Of a stretch of DNA of 9,181 nt, positions 5,652-9,181 are shown piece by piece; the first letter of the stretch is position 1, and each line of letters begins with the position of its first letter. Position numbers and translations under genes: made by a program. Origin of the DNA: CAJQND01 sp051010055 (GTDB lineage: Bacteria; Pseudomonadota; Alphaproteobacteria; Rhizobiales; CAJQND01); the NCBI GenBank assembly GCA_051010055.1, contig JBPCVY010000143.1:1-9181 (forward strand), given 5' to 3'. Under the pieces are notes generated by a model, which was given only the letters and a program-made list of their open reading frames with translations, ran no database searches and was not told where the DNA came from.

Positions 5652-7169
5652 ATGGCCAAAGCACCTGCCAAGAAACCAGCAGCTAAGCCCGCCAAAAAGC
5701 GTGCACCGGCGCGCAAATCCGCTGCCAAGGCGGCGCCTAAAGCGGCATCATCGAAAGTTATCGGCCAGGTCCGCCAGGTTATGGGCGCTGTTGTTGACGT
5801 TCAGTTCCCTGAGCATCTGCCAGCTATCTTGAACGCCCTGGAAACCGAAAACCGCGGCAACCGCCTGATACTCGAAGTTGCTCAGCACCTTGGAGAGAAC
5901 ACTGTCCGCACAATCGCCATGGACTCTACGGAAGGTCTTGTGCGCGGTCAGGATGTTATGGACACAGGCAGCCCGATTGCCATGCCGGTGGGTGAAGAAA
6001 CCCTTGGCCGCATCATGAACGTGATCGGTGAGCCGGTTGATGAGGCAGGCCCGGTGAACACCAGCGAAACCCGCGGCATCCATCAGGATGCACCAGAATT
6101 TATTGACCAGTCGACGGAAGCAGAAATTCTGGTGACCGGCATTAAGGTCGTGGACCTTCTGGCGCCATACGCAAAGGGCGGTAAGATTGGCCTGTTCGGC
6201 GGCGCCGGCGTGGGCAAGACCGTTTTGATCATGGAACTGATCAACAACGTTGCGAAGGCTCACGGTGGTTACTCTGTGTTCGCCGGCGTTGGTGAGCGTA
6301 CCCGTGAAGGTAACGACCTTTACTGGGAAATGATTGAATCCGGCGTGAACAAAGAAGGGGGTGGCGAGGGCTCGAAGTGTGCGCTTGTTTACGGTCAAAT
6401 GAACGAGCCTCCTGGTGCGCGTGCACGTGTGGCGCTTTCCGGTCTGACGGTTGCGGAACACTTCCGCGATCAGGGTCAGGACGTTCTGTTCTTTGTTGAC
6501 AATATTTTCCGCTTCACTCAGGCAGGTTCCGAAGTGTCCGCTCTGCTGGGGCGTATTCCTTCGGCTGTGGGCTATCAGCCGACCCTGGCCACCGACATGG
6601 GCACCATGCAGGAGCGTATTACGACAACCACAAAGGGCTCGGTTACCTCCGTGCAGGCCATTTACGTGCCGGCTGACGACTTGACCGACCCAGCGCCGGC
6701 AACCTCGTTTGCCCACCTTGATGCGACCACCGTGTTGTCGCGTGGTATTGCTGAAAAGGGTATTTACCCGGCTGTGGACCCGCTCGATTCAACCTCGCGT
6801 ATGCTTGATCCGCGCATCATCGGTGATGAGCACTATGGTGTTGCCCGGCGCGTGCAGGAAACATTGCAGCGTTACAAGGCTCTACAGGACATTATCGCAA
6901 TCCTGGGCATGGACGAACTTTCCGAAGACGACAAGCTGGTTGTGAGCCGAGCCCGTAAGATTGAGCGCTTCCTGTCACAGCCGTTCTTCGTTGCTGAGGT
7001 GTTCACCGGTTCTCCGGGTAAGTTGGTCGATTTGGCCGACACTATCAAAGGCTTTAAAGGCCTGGTGGGCGGCGAGTATGACCACCTTCCGGAAGCTGCC
7101 TTCTACATGGTTGGTTCCATCGAAGAAGCGATTGAAAAAGCCGAGGCAATGGCTGCGGAAGCTGCATAA
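5652..7169 (+). CDS. atpD: F1-ATPase subunit beta with a basic Lys/Ala/Pro N-terminal extension
   Basis: A 505-residue catalytic beta subunit. The P-loop GGAGVGKT is at 183-190, the catalytic glutamate in GERTREGND at 214-222 (Glu215), Walker B LFFVDNIFRF at 279-288 (Asp283), and the DELSEED-like lever reads DELSEDD. The N-terminal domain begins at about residue 36 (VIGQVRQVMGAVVDVQF). Residues 1-35 are an extra tail of 14 Ala, 10 Lys, 2 Arg and 5 Pro with no acidic residue. Similar tails are known in Brucella-type AtpD. The start is ATG 5652, with GGAAGG about 9 nt upstream. A longer frame to 5589 exists but overlaps the end of atpG and lacks a ribosome binding site, so I rejected it. Within the F1 operon, atpG ends 31 bp before it and atpC starts 24 bp after it. 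Confidence 0.98.
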   Translation: MAKAPAKKPAAKPAKKRAPARKSAAKAAPKAASSKVIGQVRQVMGAVVDVQFPEHLPAILNALETENRGNRLILEVAQHLGENTVRTIAMDSTEGLVRGQDVMDTGSPIAMPVGEETLGRIMNVIGEPVDEAGPVNTSETRGIHQDAPEFIDQSTEAEILVTGIKVVDLLAPYAKGGKIGLFGGAGVGKTVLIMELINNVAKAHGGYSVFAGVGERTREGNDLYWEMIESGVNKEGGGEGSKCALVYGQMNEPPGARARVALSGLTVAEHFRDQGQDVLFFVDNIFRFTQAGSEVSALLGRIPSAVGYQPTLATDMGTMQERITTTTKGSVTSVQAIYVPADDLTDPAPATSFAHLDATTVLSRGIAEKGIYPAVDPLDSTSRMLDPRIIGDEHYGVARRVQETLQRYKALQDIIAILGMDELSEDDKLVVSRARKIERFLSQPFFVAEVFTGSPGKLVDLADTIKGFKGLVGGEYDHLPEAAFYMVGSIEEAIEKAEAMAAEAA

Positions 7170-7193
7170 GTTCTCAGGAAAGAGCTGTAAGAC

Positions 7194-7592
7194 ATGGCAG
7201 ATTTGCTGAAATTTGAACTGGTATCGCCCGAACGGCTTCTTCTTTCTGAAGCCGTACAACAGGTGACAGTGCCGGGAACGGAAGGCGATTTCACCGTTTT
7301 CACCCAGCACGCGCCGGTTCTCTCCACAATGCGTCCTGGCACGGTAAATGTGATTAGGGAAGGCGGGGCTGAAGAGCGCGTTTTTGTGCGCGGCGGTTTT
7401 GCTGAAGTAAATCCGGCCGGTCTCACCATTCTTGCCGAAGAAGCCATGCCAATGGAAGAGCTGGACAAGGACAAGCTTGCCCAGCAGATCCAGAACGCCA
7501 AGGAAGATGTGGAAGATGCAAGCGACGATGAAAAGCGCCGCGTTGCCCAGGAAACCCTGGACCATCTGCAGCAGCTTCACGACGCGATGTAA
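7194..7592 (+). CDS. atpC: F1-ATPase subunit epsilon
   Basis: A 132-residue epsilon subunit that binds gamma at the base of the rotor, contacts the Fo c-ring, and can inhibit ATP hydrolysis. The N-terminal beta-sandwich (about 1-85) shows FELVSPERLLLS, VTVPGTEGDFTVFTQHAP and VRGGFAEV, all family signatures. The C-terminal helix pair (about 88-132) is highly charged (ELDKDKLAQQIQNAKEDVEDASDDEKRR), as expected for the mobile regulatory domain. The start ATG 7194 gives the conserved MADLLKFELVSPE; AGGAAAGAG lies about 8-17 nt upstream, slightly far but acceptable. It is the last gene of the operon and is followed by a strong terminator. Confidence 0.97.
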   Translation: MADLLKFELVSPERLLLSEAVQQVTVPGTEGDFTVFTQHAPVLSTMRPGTVNVIREGGAEERVFVRGGFAEVNPAGLTILAEEAMPMEELDKDKLAQQIQNAKEDVEDASDDEKRRVAQETLDHLQQLHDAM

Positions 7593-7616
7593 CTGCTAAT
7601 CCGGCAGAAGAATTTC

Positions 7617-7647
7617 AAAGGGCGTTGCTTCGGCAGCGCCTTTTTTT
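7617..7647 (+). terminator. Rho-independent terminator of the atp operon (UUCG tetraloop)
   Basis: An 8-bp stem pairs GGCGTTGC (7621-7628) with GCAGCGCC (7633-7640), with one G-U wobble, around a TTCG loop closed by a C-G pair, the most stable RNA tetraloop. Seven T residues follow at 7641-7647, and AAAG at 7617-7620 can extend the stem into them. It begins 25 bp after the atpC stop. On the other strand the stem is not followed by a U-run, so it is a one-way terminator or only weakly serves the convergent ureohydrolase gene. Confidence 0.95.
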
Positions 7648-7664
7648 GTTTTCCGAAAGTGGTG

Positions 7665-8633
7665 TTAGGCGTTCTTGCGTTCCGCAATTATCTCCGCCAT
7701 GACACACAGCAGTTCGAACATCATGGTGGCGCCGGCAAGGGCGGTGTAGCCTGATGGGTCAAATGGTGGTGAGACTTCCACTACATCCGCGCCAACAATG
7801 TTAAGCCCGCGCAGGCCGCGCAGCATGAATTGCGCCTCGCGGGTTGTGAAACCGCCAGCTTCTGGCGTTCCGGTGCCGGGGGCATATGCCGGGTCCAGGC
7901 AATCAATGTCAAAACTCACATAGACGGGGCTATCGCCCACCAGGTTACGGGCCTCTTCCATCACCTTGTCCGGACCAAGGGCAACCGCCTCTTCAATGTC
8001 CATCATACGCACGCCGGTTTTTGCACCAAATTCCCTGTCGGTGAAATCCACCACCGAACCACGCAAGCCGATTTGAATGGTTTTCTTGGGGTTAAGTACC
8101 CCATCCTCGATAGCGCGCTTGAACGGAGTACCATGGGTGATTTTATTGCCGCCGAAATAGCCCTCGTTCAAATCGGAATGGGCATCGAAATGGATCATGG
8201 CAACGGGTGCAGCTTCCCCAACCGCGCGCAAGATAGGCAAAGAAATAGTATGATCGCCGCCGGCGGTCAGCGGAACAATGCCCCGCGAGACAACCTCCTT
8301 GTAGTATGTCTCGATGCGCTGAACGCCGTCTTTAAGGTCAATCGGATTTACGGGCGTATCACCCAAATCCGCGCAGTTGATCATTTCGAAAGGCGAGATT
8401 TTCAGAACATGATGAAAGGTGCGGATCATTGATGACATATCGCGGATCTGGCGAGGGCCATGGCGCGGACCGGCCCTGTTCGTGGTGCCGCCATCCCACG
8501 GCACGCCAATGAGCCCGACATCCACCCCGTCTGCTTCGTTGAGCGGCATATGAGGCAGGCGCATGAATGTGCCGATGCCGGCAAACCGCGGTGAATCGAA
8601 GGCGGAGACTGGCTGGAAGTTTGGTTCTGTCAT
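7665..8633 (-). CDS. Ureohydrolase family protein (agmatinase / guanidinobutyrase-like)
   Basis: A 322-residue cytosolic ureohydrolase that would split a guanidino compound into urea and an amine. All the binuclear-metal motifs are intact: GGDHTIS at 125-131 (His128), HFDAHSD at 148-154 (Asp150, His152, Asp154), and SFDIDCLDPAYAPGTGTPE at 240-258 (Asp242, Asp244). THGTPFKRAIEDG and IQIGLRGS (167-193) place it in the agmatinase/guanidinobutyrase/guanidinopropionase branch and not arginase. Which substrate it uses cannot be decided, so I withhold the symbol speB. The start is ATG 8633 (MTEPNFQPVSAFDSPRF), 26 bp after the stop of the upstream M24 gene, with CGAG about 8 nt before it. An in-frame ATG at 8702 would add 23 residues but overlaps that gene. 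It converges on the atp operon. A urease or urea-using gene is not in the window. Confidence 0.93.
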   Translation of the reverse strand: MTEPNFQPVSAFDSPRFAGIGTFMRLPHMPLNEADGVDVGLIGVPWDGGTTNRAGPRHGPRQIRDMSSMIRTFHHVLKISPFEMINCADLGDTPVNPIDLKDGVQRIETYYKEVVSRGIVPLTAGGDHTISLPILRAVGEAAPVAMIHFDAHSDLNEGYFGGNKITHGTPFKRAIEDGVLNPKKTIQIGLRGSVVDFTDREFGAKTGVRMMDIEEAVALGPDKVMEEARNLVGDSPVYVSFDIDCLDPAYAPGTGTPEAGGFTTREAQFMLRGLRGLNIVGADVVEVSPPFDPSGYTALAGATMMFELLCVMAEIIAERKNA

Positions 8634-8659
8634 GTCATCATCTCGATTTTGAATGGCCG

Positions 8660-9181
8660 CTAATTTTTCACAATGAGTTTGCGCGGCGTGGAACACAGGC
8701 ACTCAACACCGGTTTCGGTTATCAGTATAGGTTCTGTTATCTCAAGCCCGCCATCATCAAGCCAAAGTGCGGGCATGAAATGAAATGTCATGCCGGGCTC
8801 AAGCACGGTTTTATCTCCACGCCTGAAAGACATTGTGCGCTCGCCCCAGTCTGGCGGGTAGGAAATGCCGATGGCATAGCCAGTGCGGCTGTCTTTTTCA
8901 AAACCATGCTTGTTGAGGGTGTCGTAAAAAGCAATGGCGATATCCTCGCACGCGTTGCCCGGTTTGGCTTGCTCCAGTCCTGAATCAACTGCCTCCAAAA
9001 CCGCTTTTTCCGCATCGAGATATTTTTGCGGCGGTGTCCCAAGAAACACCGTGCGCGACTGCGGGCACTGGTAACGCCGGTAGGCGCCGGCAATCTCAAA
9101 GAAAGTGGCCTCGCCCTTTTTGAATGGCCTGTCATCCCAGGTGAGGTGCGGGGCGGTTGCATCCATGCCCGACGGCAGCAT
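8660..9181 (-). CDS. M24-fold hydrolase, creatinase/ectoine-hydrolase (DoeA/EutD)-like, C-terminal part (cut by right edge)
   Basis: The last 173 residues of a pita-bread-fold protein; the frame is open at the right edge and the ATG at 9181 is probably internal. The sequence (LPSGMDATAPHLTWDD, FFEIAGAYRRYQCPQSRTVF, ISYPPDWGERT, EPGMTFHFMPALWLDDGGLEITEP) closely resembles what I remember of ectoine hydrolases DoeA/EutD. These open the ectoine ring to N-acetyl-diaminobutyrate isomers. The five metal ligands of true M24 peptidases look replaced: the SDITRT aspartate position is Pro40, the GHGIG histidine is Tyr102, the EPG glutamate is Met136, and the first Asp and last Glu positions are Ile30/Glu29 and Thr149. 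This points to a metal-free hydrolase like creatinase, not a peptidase. It is followed 26 bp later by the ureohydrolase gene, probably in one operon. No ectoine-specific partner (DoeB/EutE, transporter, EnuR) is visible, so a paralogue with another substrate is possible. Confidence 0.8.
   Translation of the reverse strand: MLPSGMDATAPHLTWDDRPFKKGEATFFEIAGAYRRYQCPQSRTVFLGTPPQKYLDAEKAVLEAVDSGLEQAKPGNACEDIAIAFYDTLNKHGFEKDSRTGYAIGISYPPDWGERTMSFRRGDKTVLEPGMTFHFMPALWLDDGGLEITEPILITETGVECLCSTPRKLIVKN

Noticed and set aside
5748..6716. A 322-codon open frame on the minus strand opposite atpD.
   Set aside because: It is wholly antisense to a highly conserved gene, has no ribosome binding site or recognisable domain, and its His/Arg/Cys-rich composition is what the complement of atpD codons gives.
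7830..8432. A 200-codon plus-strand frame.
   Set aside because: It is the antisense shadow of the ureohydrolase gene, whose metal-binding motifs are unmistakable.
8634..8702. A 23-codon upstream start of the ureohydrolase.
   Set aside because: It overlaps the end of the M24 gene, and the added residues do not resemble ureohydrolase N-termini; ATG 8633 fits the family.
1..9181. Search by eye for CRISPR arrays, tRNA, rRNA, insertion sequences and phage or defence genes.
   Set aside because: No regularly spaced repeats, transposase motifs, cloverleaf sequences or defence domains were seen; gene content is housekeeping plus catabolic genes.

Overview
The window looks like ordinary core chromosome of an alphaproteobacterium. 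The clearest sign is a five-gene F1-ATPase operon in the order atpH-atpA-atpG-atpD-atpC with no Fo genes attached, an arrangement characteristic of Alphaproteobacteria. The AtpD protein carries a Lys/Ala/Pro-rich N-terminal extension of the kind I recall from Hyphomicrobiales (Brucella/Mesorhizobium-type) beta subunits. I cannot name a genus. Base composition and codon use look uniform across the window, with no sign of recent transfer, insertion sequences, phage genes, CRISPR, tRNA or rRNA.

Left part (1-1223, minus strand): rpe (ribulose-phosphate 3-epimerase), followed after 30 bp by the first 175 codons of a heparinase II/III-superfamily protein that runs off the left edge. Next comes a 181-bp divergent intergenic region with a perfect 9-bp inverted repeat (1312-1340) and a TATAAT hexamer. 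Then a 10-helix EamA/DMT-type permease (1405-2301, plus strand).

Middle (2302-7660): a 287-bp leader holds a small hairpin, an AT-rich probable promoter zone and an imperfect ~20-bp direct repeat whose second copy carries the atpH ribosome binding site. The F1 genes follow: delta (GTG start, overlapping atpA by one base), alpha, gamma, beta and epsilon. They are tightly spaced and end at a textbook rho-independent terminator with a UUCG loop (7621-7647). Together they encode the soluble catalytic head, rotor shaft and stator link of ATP synthase. The Fo membrane genes must lie elsewhere.

Right part (7665-9181, minus strand, convergent with atp): a pair of catabolic hydrolase genes. The upstream one (cut by the right edge) is a creatinase/ectoine-hydrolase-like member of the M24 fold that appears to have lost all the metal ligands of true M24 peptidases. 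The downstream one, 26 bp away, is a complete Mn-type ureohydrolase (agmatinase/guanidinobutyrase group). The two look co-transcribed and probably act on amidine or guanidino nitrogen compounds.

I did not find a previously undescribed system. The most useful leads are the metal-ligand-free M24 protein paired with a ureohydrolase, the inverted repeat in front of the DMT permease, the basic AtpD tail and the duplicated ribosome-binding segment in the atp leader.
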